The translations under genes and the position numbers were made by a program. Positions 31,736 to 43,008 of a stretch of DNA of 63,867 bases are shown here, piece after piece; the stretch's first letter is position 1, and every line of letters starts with the position of its first letter. The notes under the pieces are model-generated. The model saw only the letters and a program-made list of their open reading frames with translations, was not told where the DNA came from and made no database searches. Where the stretch lies: assembly GCA_000277445.1 (NCBI GenBank), contig AJWJ01000072.1, positions 1 through 63,867 of the forward strand, read 5' to 3'. Source of the stretch: Polysphondylium violaceum (Eukaryota; Evosea; Eumycetozoa; Dictyosteliales; Dictyosteliaceae).

Positions 31736-34526
31736 ATGGTTGATTGGAGATTTTGGAAGTCTTCTCAAGAAAACAAAAATGAACAATCACCTTTAATGTC
31801 AAATGATTCCCTCACCTACACTTCACAGCCTATGGAAATACCTGTTTCTCAAAATGGTAGGACACTGTCATATTCTCTTTACATTTTTTTACACTTTTTT
31901 GCCCAAAAAAATAGATTTTTCTAAAAATATCTTTTCACTAACGAATTTCTATTTTTATACAATAGTGGATATTATTAGCAAAGCAGGTAGTGTACACAAA
32001 TACAGTCAGGAAGGTATACCTATTTACAGCTCATCGTCATCAACCACCACCATCACCACCAAATTCGACAGCATATCAGGTGAAGATGGCCAAGAAAAGA
32101 GAAATCCACTCTTGGAAGAGTCACCAGCAACATGGAGTACATTTATGAATAAAATTACACAAAGAGGACACCACCACCATCATCAAGATAAGGATAAAGA
32201 TCAACAACAACAAAGTCAACAACAACCACAATATATCATTGATTCACAGTATTCTTCCTCATCACCTTCAGAGCAATCGTCAGAGTATGGAGAGAATGAT
32301 TCATTTTTCGATAAACATGGCATTAGGAATAAATTTAAATTGGTCAGAAAGAGATTGCCATACTATATACCCATTCTCTCGTGGTTGCCTCGATACAATA
32401 GAGAGAATTTAGCTGGTGATATCACTGCTGGAATAACGACATCGATTATGTTGGTTCCGCAATCACTTGCCTATGCAATGTTGGTGGGATTGCCTCCCAT
32501 CTATGGTTTATATACCGGCTGTATTCCGTTGTTGGTCTATGCTGTATTTGGCACATCGAGACAGCTCAGTGTGGGTCCTGAGGCGCTGGTCAGTTTGATT
32601 GTGGGTTCAACACTCAAGGATTTATCCGAGGGTGCCGATCTTCCCCTCAGCCCAACAGAGATGATCGAGTGTGCCAATATATTGGCATTCTTGGTTGGGG
32701 TTGTTTCGCTGATATTGGGTCTCCTCCGTTTTGGGTTCTTGTCCGAGGTGCTCTCTCGTCCACTGATTAGAGGCTTTATCAATGCCGTCGCCCTCACCAT
32801 TCTCATTGACCAGACAGACACACTTCTCGGCTTTTCGGCCGAGGGATCGGGCTGGCGTAAGCTTCCAGAGATGTTTAAGCACTGGAACAAGGTGAATGTC
32901 CTGTCGCTGTGCATCAGTTTGGGCAGCATCATCCTCTTGATTGTCATGGGCCAAATCAAACGTCGTGTTCCAGAGAAGCGAACCAAGATCCTCCATCACA
33001 TCATCTTTTTCATTCCCAGTATCTTGGTCGTTGTCGTCATTGGCATTTCCATCACCTCAATATTCAAGCTCAACGAAAAGGGTCTTGTCGTTTTGGGCCG
33101 TTACGACACCAGTTTCCCCATCCCCACTTTTCCCAAGCTCAACCAATGGACTCGTGTCAATGAGCTCATTGGTCCCGCTCTTTTCATCAGTATTGTCGGC
33201 TTTGTCGAATCGATGGCAGTCTCAAAGAGCTTTGCCACCAAACACAATTACCAAGTGTCGACCAACAGAGAGTTGGTCTCTATCGGTATGTCAAATATCA
33301 TTGGATCCATCTTTTGCGCCTACCCCATCTACGCCTCGATGACCCGTTCGGCCGTCAATGACAAAGCTGGTGCCCGAACCCAATTATCCGGTCTCTTTAC
33401 CTTTGCCGTCGTCGTATTGACCCTGCTCTTTATCATGCCCGTATTCGCCAACCTTCCCCGTGTGACCATGAGCTCCATCATCTTTGTCGCCGCCATTGGT
33501 CTCTTTGAGATCCACGATGTGCTCTTTTTATGGAGAATCCGTGCCTGGATCGATTTGTTTCTCTTTTTGGGCACCTTTATCTGCACCTTTGTCTTTTCCA
33601 TCGAGGTCGGCTTGATTGTCAGTATTGGCGCCTCTATCTTTATCGTCATTCGTCAATCGAGTGCCCCACACTTTACTGTGTTGGGCCAATTGCCCGACAG
33701 TCCCAAAAAATATAAAGACATTATCGCCTTTCCCGAGGCCTCACAGGTCGACGGCATCATTGTCATTCGTATCGACGAGAGTCTGTATTTTGCCAACATT
33801 GGCCAGGTCAAGGAAATCTTATTTAGAATTGAAAACATGGGCAATGCCTTGGCCCATCCCTCCGAGCACTTGCCCGCCGACAAAAAGGTTCCACTTAAGG
33901 GAATCATCTTTGACATGAGAAACATCCCCGTCATCGATCCCAGCTCCACTCAAATCATCTATGAAATGGTCGATCAGTACAAAAAACGTGATATCAAGGT
34001 TTTCTTTGTCAAACTCCGTGACGCCCATAAAAAGACATTTATAAAGGCTGGTTTCATTGAATTGATTGGCAGCCAATCCTTCTTTTCCTCAACTCATGAA
34101 GCTGTCACCTCCATTTTACGTCACCATGAATCTTTATCCTATTCAACTTATGTACATATAAATCATGAAAAAAAAGATCAAGAATATAAAGATGAAAGAT
34201 ATCAATTAAATTCAAATTATAATAATTATAATAGTAATAATAATAATAATAGTAATAGTAATAACAATAATTTTAGTAGTAGTTTTATGAATAATGATAT
34301 GAATTACTATCAAAATAATAATAGTAATAATAATGAAATTAATCCAATCATTGTTGATAATAATTCAACAGATAATAACAACATTGACCACGACGATGAT
34401 GGCAATAGTAGTGTTATTGATAACAACGATAACAATGACAATAATGACAATAATAACAATGATACTAATGATGACAACAATAACAATGATAATAGCACAA
34501 CCGATAATAATAACTTTACAGATTAA
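31736..34526 (+). CDS. SulP-family sulfate/anion transporter with STAS domain
   Basis: Multi-spanning membrane transporter (SLC26/SulP) for sulfate or other anions. Two exons: 31736-31856 and 31966-34526, split codon G|TG; 893 residues. About 170 N-terminal residues are hydrophilic with His and Gln runs. The transporter domain starts YYIPILSWLPRYNRENLAGD and contains the SulP signature region GLPPIYGLYTGCIPLLVYAVFGTSRQLSVGPEA in pieces along TM1-3, with about 10-12 hydrophobic segments. The cytosolic STAS domain begins near IIVIRIDESLYFANIGQVKE and includes IIFDMRNIPVIDPSS. The last 120 residues are Asn/Asp-rich low complexity. No transport residue is obviously lost. Substrate specificity cannot be read from sequence. 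Confidence 0.93.
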
Positions 34527-34812
34527 ATTTTAATAAAGTCATATATATTTATTTAATTTAAAAGCTTTTTACTTTTTTATTTTGGAATATATCATAATGG
34601 TGACAAATGAATGGTAAATATTGAGAAGAAAGGAATTTTTGGGAATAGTTTTCTTTTTGAGAGAACCATATTTTTCAAGAAATGTCCCTCTTTACTAATT
34701 AAAATAAAATTTATTAATTTTTTTAGTATTGTGTGTTAATTTTTACGGGGTAGATTATCATAAATTTATTTCACAGTCTACTTCAGACACAAATACTCCC
34801 ATCTTGAAAAAA
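34527..34812. other. Short intergenic region
   Basis: Transporter 3' UTR and promoter of the PhyH-like gene. Nothing notable seen. Confidence 0.3.
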
Positions 34813-36295
34813 ATGAATGTCGATCACAATCATAACAAACTAATTGTAGAATCTGAATTTAAAGAAGATCCAGACTATTGCATACCAAAATATGAAATTC
34901 AATTTGATCCAGAAGGTTACACATTGTCTTTTTCCATTGAACAACAATCTGAATATTTAAATGTAAACATTTAGTTTTATATGTATATATTTAATTATCC
35001 TTTGTCATTGTATAAAATGTGTTAATAATAGTTATATACTACTCTAGTTTTTTAAAACATTTGGATTTGTCATAATTAGAGATGTTTTAAATAAAAAAGA
35101 ATGTCAGAGTACTATCGATGACATATGGAATTACATACAAGGTAAATCAAATAGTATTAAATGTGAGAATCCAAAGTCATGGGATGAATGGCCTGTTATA
35201 ACTTCACCTATTTTCACAAGACAAGCTCTGATGAATAGATCAAATATAAATATTTATAATATCTATTCATTTTTATTAAATAGATATGATCTCTATATAA
35301 ATCATGAAAGATATTCCTTTGTAAGGTAATGTAAATCAATAGGTATTTTGTATATGTATTATACTGATTCTATTCTATAGACCAACAAAGAATGTTCCTC
35401 ATCCCTATCCTTTAATTACACCTCATCTAAAAAATATAAATCAAATTACCAACACTGCAACGACAACGACAACGACAACAACAACTACAACTACAGTTGA
35501 GGAGAAAGAAAACGTTATGTTTCTTGATTATCATCATTGGAAAACAGAAAAGAATCGTAAGATATTAATGCAAAGTAATAACAACAATAGTGTTTTAAAT
35601 TAACAATAATATATAGTTCAATTAGATATGAATCCATTTAAATATATTGAAGAAAAAGATGATACAAAGAGACAGCATTTCTTTTCAAAGCTAGATTATA
35701 AACAACATTTAGATTTCTTTAAAGAAAACAATGAACCTGGTAATCTATTACTAAACGAATCACATATTCATGGTTTAATTAATTTAACAGATAATAATTA
35801 TACTGATGACGGTGGTTTGATTTTAGTACCAGGTTCATCAAATCATTTGGTAGAGTGGGCTAAAAAGTATGTAATCTTTTGTTTTTATTAGTACTCCCAG
35901 CTTATTAATAAATAATAATAATGAATAGTAATTTAAAATTAAAACAACATCAAGAAGAATATGAGGAAAAGGATATTGGTAATAACAAGATACTAAGAAT
36001 ACCTGAAAACAATGCACTCTATAATCAAACAATTAGAGTCACTGCTAGAGCTGGCTCGTTGATTCTCTGGGACACAAAAACTATTTATGGCTATGAATCT
36101 AGTAATACTTCAAGACCCCACCTAACACAATCATTGAAAATGTTTCATTCTGATCTCTTACCCAAACAACAATTAGAATATAGATCCAAACAAATCAAAC
36201 AACTAATTGAAACAAATGATTCAGACTCTGTTTCGTTTATATCCAATCTAAGTGATCTTCAGAAAAAGGTATTGGGTTTAAACCTTTGGTCATAG
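34813..36295 (+). CDS. PhyH (phytanoyl-CoA dioxygenase)-like protein, metal ligands apparently lost
   Basis: Five exons: 34813-34962, 35048-35325, 35381-35556, 35617-35866, 35929-36295; phases close to 406 residues. The fold matches PhyH-like 2-oxoglutarate/Fe(II) dioxygenases: FFKTFGFVIIRDVLNKKEC near the start, HGLINLTDNNYTDDGGLILVPGSSNH in the middle (about 250-275), and ARAGSLILWDTKTIYG (about 323-339). In active members an HxD iron motif precedes NPF, and a distal His sits in the ...W D T/S R T I H... segment. Here these read QLD (Gln203, Asp205) and TIYG (Tyr338). The arginine that would bind 2-oxoglutarate may be Arg in SRPHL. So the fold is present but iron binding is doubtful. A Thr-run (T11) interrupts exon 3. 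The last acceptor (GAATAG, 35928) was chosen to avoid an in-frame stop. Confidence 0.7.
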
Positions 36296-36830
36296 AGTTT
36301 ATATACAAAAATAAACATATAAATCATTTAACACAAGAGGATCTCTACCTTGTTACATCATCAATCAAATGAATCTCTGGTCGGTAGTGGGCGTAGAGCA
36401 AAAGATTATTTTTGAAAATATCTTTTTTTGTGTTTCTTTTTTTTTTTTGATTTCGAGGAGAAGAATGTGTGAGAAACTATTTTTTTTCTTATTTTTTTTT
36501 TTTTTTTTTTATTTTATATTGCGAAGATTTGAGAGAAAATTTTTTTTATTTTTTTGTGGTGTTACTCCCTTTATTTGTTTTTTCCCTATATATATTGTTT
36601 GTTGGTTTTTTCTTCTTTCATAGGATACCTCGTTCTGCATTATCTCATCACATACTTGCATTCATTTATTGAATACGCATAATACTACTATATATATTTT
36701 TCCACTGTATAGATATTTTTTTTTTTTTTCGATTAAATATATTAGGTTTTTTTTTTTCAATATACACACGCCCGCATACACATAAACACATTGTATAGAG
36801 TGTATAATACATAGTAATAGAATAGTAATC
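36296..36830. other. Intergenic region upstream of Rab21
   Basis: T-runs dominate (36440-36560 and 36718-36760), typical of dictyostelid promoters, and the leader is AC-rich just before the ATG. Phe-rich open frames here come from T-runs. No gene seen. Confidence 0.5.
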
Positions 36831-37690
36831 ATGTCAGACGTTGAGAAAAGCTTTAAAGTCGTTCTGTTGGGTGAAGGTGGGTAGCAAGATCGCACAATCA
36901 TCTTTGTTGTATTTATTAACCATTATTTCTTTTTCACTCTATTATAGGATGTGTTGGAAAGACATCGATTGTTCTTAGATACATACAAAATACTTTTAAT
37001 GATAAACATTTGATGACACAGCATGCAGGTTTCTTTCAAAAAAATATAAATATAGCAGGTAAAAGAGTACAGTTGACAATTTGGGATACAGCTGGTCAAG
37101 AGAGATTTCATGCTCTTGGTCCAATATACTATAGAGGTTCACAAGGTGCTCTCGTTGTTTATGATATTACAGATAATGACTCTTTTGTTAAAGCTAAAAA
37201 TTGGATTAAAGAATTGAAAACAATGTTGGGTAATGATATTTCCCTTTGTATAATTGGTAACAAAGCAGATCTTGAAAAAAGTAGAGTAATTCCATTGGCA
37301 GAAGCAGAGTCGTAAGTATCTTTTTATTAGTAGTCGTGTAGGAGTAGGTTTAATTAATTTATTCATTCATAAATACTAATTAATATCTATTAATATCTAT
37401 AGATATGCAAAATCAGTTGGAGCAATTCATTATAGTACTTCAGCTAAATTAAATAAAGGTGTAGAAGATCTCTTTTTAGATTTAACTAAGAGTAAGTGGT
37501 ATAAAAAAAATAAAAAAATATATATATATTAATAAACAAATTTATTTTAGGAATGTTGGCAAATATGAACAGTAGTAATAACTCTACAATCTCAACTTCT
37601 AGCAATACATCACAAGCTACAAATAGATCAGAAAGAATTCCAATCGTACCTGATAATGCAGAGCCTTCACGAACAACCTGTTGTAACTAA
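36831..37690 (+). CDS. rab21: Rab21 small GTPase
   Basis: Rab5-subgroup GTPase of endocytic and phagocytic traffic and integrin handling. Four exons: 36831-36876, 36948-37311, 37403-37491, 37551-37690; phases close to 212 residues. P-loop GEGCVGKTS is split by intron 1. Switch II WDTAGQERFHALGPIYYRGS is the Rab21 form. Guanine-base motifs GNKADLEK and TSAK are intact. Switch I reads KHLMTQHAGFFQK, keeping the magnesium Thr but differing from the more usual TTLQASF. The C-terminus ends TTCCN, a double-cysteine geranylgeranylation signal. MLGND and LFLDLTK match Rab21 well. Confidence 0.94.
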
Positions 37691-38057
37691 AATCATATAA
37701 AAATATAGTCTTTTTTTTGTTTTATATATATATTTAAAAAAATAACAAAGTTTTAAAATTATTAAATGAAAAAAAATAGTATTCATATTCCTATTTGTGT
37801 GTTTTAAATTAGTTTTTTTTATCAATATAAATAATATGATATCTAGTTATTTATTATCATATAATTATTATTACTATTACTCTGGAACTATTGTTTTATT
37901 CATAGCTGTATTTGTCGTTGTTGTGGTCGTCATTGAGTTTGGAAAATGTGATGATAGTATTTTTTTTCTTAGGATTTCAACAGATTGTCGGATTTGATCA
38001 AAAATTCTATATTAATATAAAAAAAAGATTAATATTCGTACCGATAATCAAGATTAT
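37691..38057. other. Convergent intergenic region between Rab21 and LIN9 genes
   Basis: 3' UTRs of two convergent genes. AT-rich, with no supported gene. The short hydrophobic open frame at 37797-37997 is low complexity. Confidence 0.4.
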
Positions 38058-39689
38058 TTATACATACATTTGATTTTCTTTTGATTTAGGTCTAAGTGGT
38101 TTAAGACAAGTATCAAAGATATATGTAATTTCTTGTTCACCAAATTCCGTATTTACACAAGTTTGTTTTAGATTAAATAAAAAAGAAACACAATAAACCA
38201 AAAGCTTCTTTAAAGGATCTTCATTTGCTAAAATTTCTGATAAGTATTGTTCTTTACCATTACTATTATTGTTGTTACTATTTACATTATTATTGATATT
38301 ATTATTATTAACTGAATCTTGATCAATTTGATCAATAAATTGTTCAGATTGATTTTTAATTAATTCTGAAATTAAAAATAATTGAGTTTTATAAATATCT
38401 TTTTCAATATTTTTACTTTCCCCATTATCATCCTCTTCTTCACTTCTATTATTTAAACTACTTAATATATCATAGAATATACTACTATTATTATTTTGAT
38501 TACTATTCAGATTACTATTATTATTATTATTTTCACTTTGATCCATTGGTTCATTCTCTGATATTGATTCTTCTTGTACATTACTATTTATAATATTGCT
38601 ATTATTATTAATATGATTTTCAGAAACATTATTTCCATTTATCATTGATTTATCTGCTAAACTATTACTATTACTATATCTAAAATGAGATCTAAAAATT
38701 TCCAATAAACTTTCCAAAATACTATTTAAATATTCTAAACCTAAAAGAATTTGTGAATATTCAATTTGAAATTGACTAGGATAACCAACCAACAGATATT
38801 CCTTTGCTTTTTCATTCATTTGAGCTATTTGATTTAATAAATTTTCTTTTTTTTCCAAAACTACAATTAAACCTAAAAGTAAAATTAAAACATGATTATT
38901 GTGTTCAGAATGATTGGCAGGCAATTGATTTTCATCGTGATGCACAATATAATCTTCGGTTGTCTTCCTTTTACCCCTTTTGCTCGTGTTTGTTGGTCCA
39001 AAATAAAATGTATTTTCAACAATATTCTTTATATTCTTTTCCAGCGACATTACATCTGTATCAGATACCTCTATCACTTGATTGCTACGAGATAATATAT
39101 TGTAACAATTTTTAGTTTGGTCATAATCGATAATTGATCCCTTTTCAATTAAACTATCATTTTTTAAATCTAATAGTATGATTGTGCTTGATTAGTATAT
39201 GTATGGATTCTGGTCATGTAAAAGATAGGTTACATAAAACTTTTGTATCTTTTTGAATTCTTAGAAATTTAAAATACTCATCGTTCATCATTGACGATCT
39301 GACTTTATCACGGGTCTGTTCAAGTTTAACACGGGCTTCGTTGAAAAACTGTTTTGATAATCTTCTTGGTCTTTTTAATTTAGATCTAATTGCGTTCCAT
39401 TCGACACTGGTTAGCTTTTTAAATCTCCCAATACCAATTTCATTTAACCAAACTTGAAATTCATTGTAAAAATAAAATGGTGAATCTAAATCACTATAAA
39501 ACCATTCATAAATTGACCAACAATTGGCCCCTTGTCTATTGTTATCATTGCCAATCGCTGTTGTTGCTGGTCTTTTCTCTAAAAAGTTTAATAATTTCTT
39601 TTGTATACTTGATTGGGCTTCATCTGATGGAATGAGGGTAGTTGAACTATTTGGATTTTTCGATGATTCGTTTGATTTTAATCCGCTGC

Positions 39690-39720
<31 letters not shown>

Positions 39721-40927
39721 TTTGTTATTGGATGATGGAGATGATACTCCTATTCCTTTTCCTTGTTTAAACTTTAATTTAGCTGGTAAATTACCAGGTG
39801 ATAGTGTTATATCGTTATTACTAATACCTATATTGTTATTGGTTGGTGTTGATGGTGATGGTGATAAAATATTACTATTATAACATGCCATTAGTATGTA
39901 ATTGAGATCAAAAAAGACTAGTCTCTAAATCTTACCTTCTTTGTATTCTCTTTCTTTTAGTTGGTGTGCCAGATGGTGAAGTTGATGGTGATGGTGCATT
40001 GGTTGATGTAGTAGTGGTGGTAGTAGTAGTGGTAGTTAATTTACTTGGAGACATGTCTGCAAATAATCTACGTGAAGGTGTTGTCTTTGGAGCTGATTTT
40101 GACTGAGTCTCAGAGTCCTCATTATGAAATACAATTCTTCTTCCTCTTGATGATCTGTATCCACCTTGTTGTTGCTGTTGCTGTTGTTGCTGTTGTAATT
40201 GTAACTGCTGCTGCTGTAATAGTAATTGTTGTTGCTGTTGTTGTTGTTGTTGTAATTGCTGTTGTTGTATACTACTTTGTGATATAATGGGTGATATTGG
40301 ACTCATACCAGATATCCTTTGTTCTTTTTTTTCTAGTTTTAAAATACATTAGACACACATATACATCATAACACACAACAATGATTGATACATACTTTCA
40401 GTAACAAATATTCCTCTGACAAAAAAGTCTAAATTCTCTGTATTTGAATAATCTTCGATTGGATGTGAGAATGCATATAGATTTTCTAACATTTCAATGG
40501 TTCTCTGTGGAAATTTCTTTATGATTGTTTTCCACTCTGGCTTACTGCCTTTTTTGGCAACTATATAAAGATGATTAGAATAAATATAGTTAGAAATCTG
40601 CTGTATATCTGTATGTCATTCATTCTCTACTAATAATCATATGATGTATACTGTTTAGAAATTCATTTAATTCCTCAAAACTCCAAGGATGACCAAGTTG
40701 AGGATGTATATAGATAGCGGCAGAAGGTGATTCTGGAATGGATGGTGAGTTTAAATGTGTTATTGCTGCTGCTGCTGTTGATGTTGCATTATCTTCATTT
40801 ATAGCACTACCCTTTTTTCTAGGTGTATTTTTTTTAAGAGGTGAGTTTCCTGTGGGGTAAATTAAACGGTCAGTATGTCATCTATCTCATAGTCGTTGTA
40901 ATCACACAGACACATACTTTGACTCAT
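38058..40927 (-). CDS. lin9: LIN9/Aly homologue (MuvB complex subunit, DIRP domain)
   Basis: Core subunit of the MuvB/DREAM complexes that time cell-cycle gene expression. Six exons: 40927-40918, 40849-40652, 40560-40396, 40332-39936, 39874-39234, 39169-38058; phases close to 840 residues. Exon 1 is only 10 nt (MSQ plus one base). Residues about 70-120 (GHPWSFEELNEFLN...KPEWKTIIKKFPQRTIEMLENLY) look like a divergent Myb/SANT-like unit. Exon 4 has a Gln-rich run. The DIRP domain in exon 5 has WSIYEWFYSDLDSPFY, then LTSVEWNAIRSKLKRPRRLS and FFNEARVKLEQTRDKVR. Exon 6 continues with DYDQTKNCYNILSRS, the Tudor-like YEVLS element, then a coiled region and Asn/Ser-rich stretches. The exon 5 acceptor lies inside what would otherwise look like an ATG start at 39891. 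Confidence 0.85.
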
Positions 40928-41402
40928 CTTCCCAAGATCTACTATAAATGCGCGTCAATATTGTATTTTTCTCTCAATTTTGAATTTCAGCTCTCCCTCG
41001 CAAATTTTCAAAAATTTAAAAAAAAAAAATTTGCTTGCAATTTAATTTTTGTTTTTTAACGATAAAAGCCAAAGGAAAAGGGAAAAAGGTACCCTTTACA
41101 TGATTTCAATTCAACATTAAATGATTTAAAAAATAATGTTAGATTATATTTTTATGATATTTTTAGAGGATAACAATATAAAATTAATTTTCATTTCTAA
41201 CCCCGCACTATACAAATTGAATACATTTAAAAAAACTCTGCTGTGCATGTGAAATGTAAATGTCCACATTTTGCTCAACAGTAGTGATAAAATAACCTTT
41301 TCATTACCAAGAAGAAGATGAGGATGTTCATAAAAAGGATCCAGGCAAATAGATATGCACCATATAAACAGAAAACAAATCTAAGTTGAAGAAAGATTAG
41401 AA
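40928..41402. other. Intergenic region upstream of LIN9 and the VIT relic
   Basis: LIN9 promoter (minus) and the edge of the decayed region. A-run near 41018-41028. No gene seen. Confidence 0.4.
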
Positions 41403-42153
41403 ATGGTTGAATTGATAATCAATATATTTCCAGTAGGAGGAATGGAGGAAGAAGAAACTGAAAGTGAAGATGAAACAATAATGGGTAGTATTGATTCACT
41501 GGAGAAAACTCTGCATTGGATTTTTCAAATTCCCCAAATCTTAGATCTTCAAACTTAAAGATAGAGGCCAAATATTGTCTGCCCAGGCCATCATACACAC
41601 CGTGTCTGACATGGTCATTAAATTTGATGCCAAGACCATTGTGGCCAAAATCAAAGAAAGAAAAAAGGCAGAGGAGAGCTATGACGATGCGATCGCCAGT
41701 GGACATCAAGCTTTTCTTGGGTCAAACAACAATGGCGTTTTTGAACTAAACTTGGGCAATATTCCGCCCGACACTAAAGTAACTGTGTCTGTCACCCTTG
41801 TGGCCGAGATTGGCACACACAGAGATGCCTATGAATTCCTTGTACACAAATGTTTGTTTCCAAACTACTCGTTTACCTTTAAACTCGACTTGAAAATCAA
41901 TCTCTCCTCGCCAATCAAAGAAGTTTACACTGAAGCACCACATGTTGTGGGAATGGAGATTCGACAGAATCGTGTAAACCTTTGCTTGCCAAGCAATGGC
42001 AGTACAATGCTTATTACTACCATATTTGTATTGCCCAATATCAAGAAATTTCTTGGGTCTGTCAGATGCAGGACCAAGGAGTTGATTGAAAATAGGACCA
42101 CAACAAATCATCATCAAATGAAATCACTCTTCCTGGTTTATATTCTTTCTTGA
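41403..42153 (+). pseudogene. VIT-domain fragment (VIT/VWA protein pseudogene, 5' part)
   Basis: Remains of a vault/inter-alpha-trypsin (VIT) domain protein. From 41575 one frame gives IIHTVSDMVIKFDAKTIVAK, then KAEESYDDAIASGH and VFELNLGNIPPDTKVTVSVT, which are hallmark VIT sequences. The beginning of the VIT domain is missing: the upstream frame from ATG 41403 (51 codons, acidic) ends in a stop and is out of frame with the rest. Downstream the frame ends at about 42153, running over the piggyBac-like relic, and the expected VWA domain does not follow. A VWA fragment lies about 5 kb further on at 47290-47520. Truncated at both ends, so likely non-functional. Confidence 0.75.
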
Positions 42154-42780
42154 TGAAATCATTTGTAAATTTATAAATTTGACCTAAATCTGTCTTCCTC
42201 TGAGCATTTCCATAGCCTTCAAAGTGGATACACCTATGTATTGCTTTAAATCTGTCAAAAGACATAATATTTGAAACTGATTGATCATCAAAAGAAAAAT
42301 GTTCCACATTAACAGGCTTTCTCCAAAATCCTTCCACGCTGGGTGTTCTTATCAGGCCAGAGTAAATAAAAATTGAAAAATAGTCTTTGATCCTTCAAAG
42401 AAAATAAATAATACTTTGTAAACCAAGGATACCTAGGACCAGGTCCACTTTTAGTTGTTGGTGGACTTGTATATTTCTTGTATAAAAGGATCAACCATTT
42501 TACCAAATACCAGATCGATAATTTCTTATAGATGATTTGTATTAGTTGTAAAGGTTGGCCCTTGGTTTGATTCAGAGAATTGGCTTGGAAAAGGATTCGA
42601 TTTGAGATATTCAGTACTACTGCTACTCTCTTCAGGAGTAAACTTTATGGAATTTCCATCCTTATCTTTTATAACCCTCTCAATATCAAGTTCAAATTGC
42701 TTATCCATTTCTCTTGTATGTGATGATATAAACTCTTCCATGGCACCATCATACTCTAAAAATGGATTGATGTCTACATT
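42062..42780 (-). mobile_element. Degenerate piggyBac-like transposase
   Basis: On the minus strand, 42337-42062 encodes EGFWRKPVNVEHFSFDDQSV, then MSFDRFKAIHRCIHFEGYGN and FIKKEYKPGRVISFDDDLL. This follows the DDE_Tnp_1_7 (piggyBac/PGBD) pattern: M-S-x-x-R-F...LHF...Y-x-P-G-x-x-x-x-x-D-E/D. Upstream, 42506-42309 and 42741-42526 hold broken further pieces, including an acidic N-terminus. Several stops and frame changes separate them, so it is dead. No terminal inverted repeats or TTAA-flanked ends could be fixed by eye. Confidence 0.65.
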
Positions 42781-42795
42781 AATAAAATCATCTAT

Positions 42796-42833
42796 AGTTT
42801 ACAATTGCTAGATGTAATTGTAAATTGTAAACT
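42796..42833. repeat. 11-bp perfect inverted repeat
   Basis: AGTTTACAATT (42796-42806) and AATTGTAAACT (42823-42833) are exact reverse complements across a 16-nt loop. It lies just beyond the start of the transposase relic, so it could be a piece of a transposon end. A related TTGTAAACC occurs at 42849-42857. Confidence 0.5.
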
Positions 42834-43008
42834 GCACTCGATAGATAGTTGTAAACCAAGTTTCATCATACTCTATTCATACTCTATTCCCTTTTAGAGT
42901 GCCATGCAATTTACCATCAAAGAATTCTTGAATTACAAATTTGAAGCTTCTTATTGAAATGAATTTACTGCCTTCTTTTTCAAAGGACAATTTTCTTGAA
43001 GAAAATAG

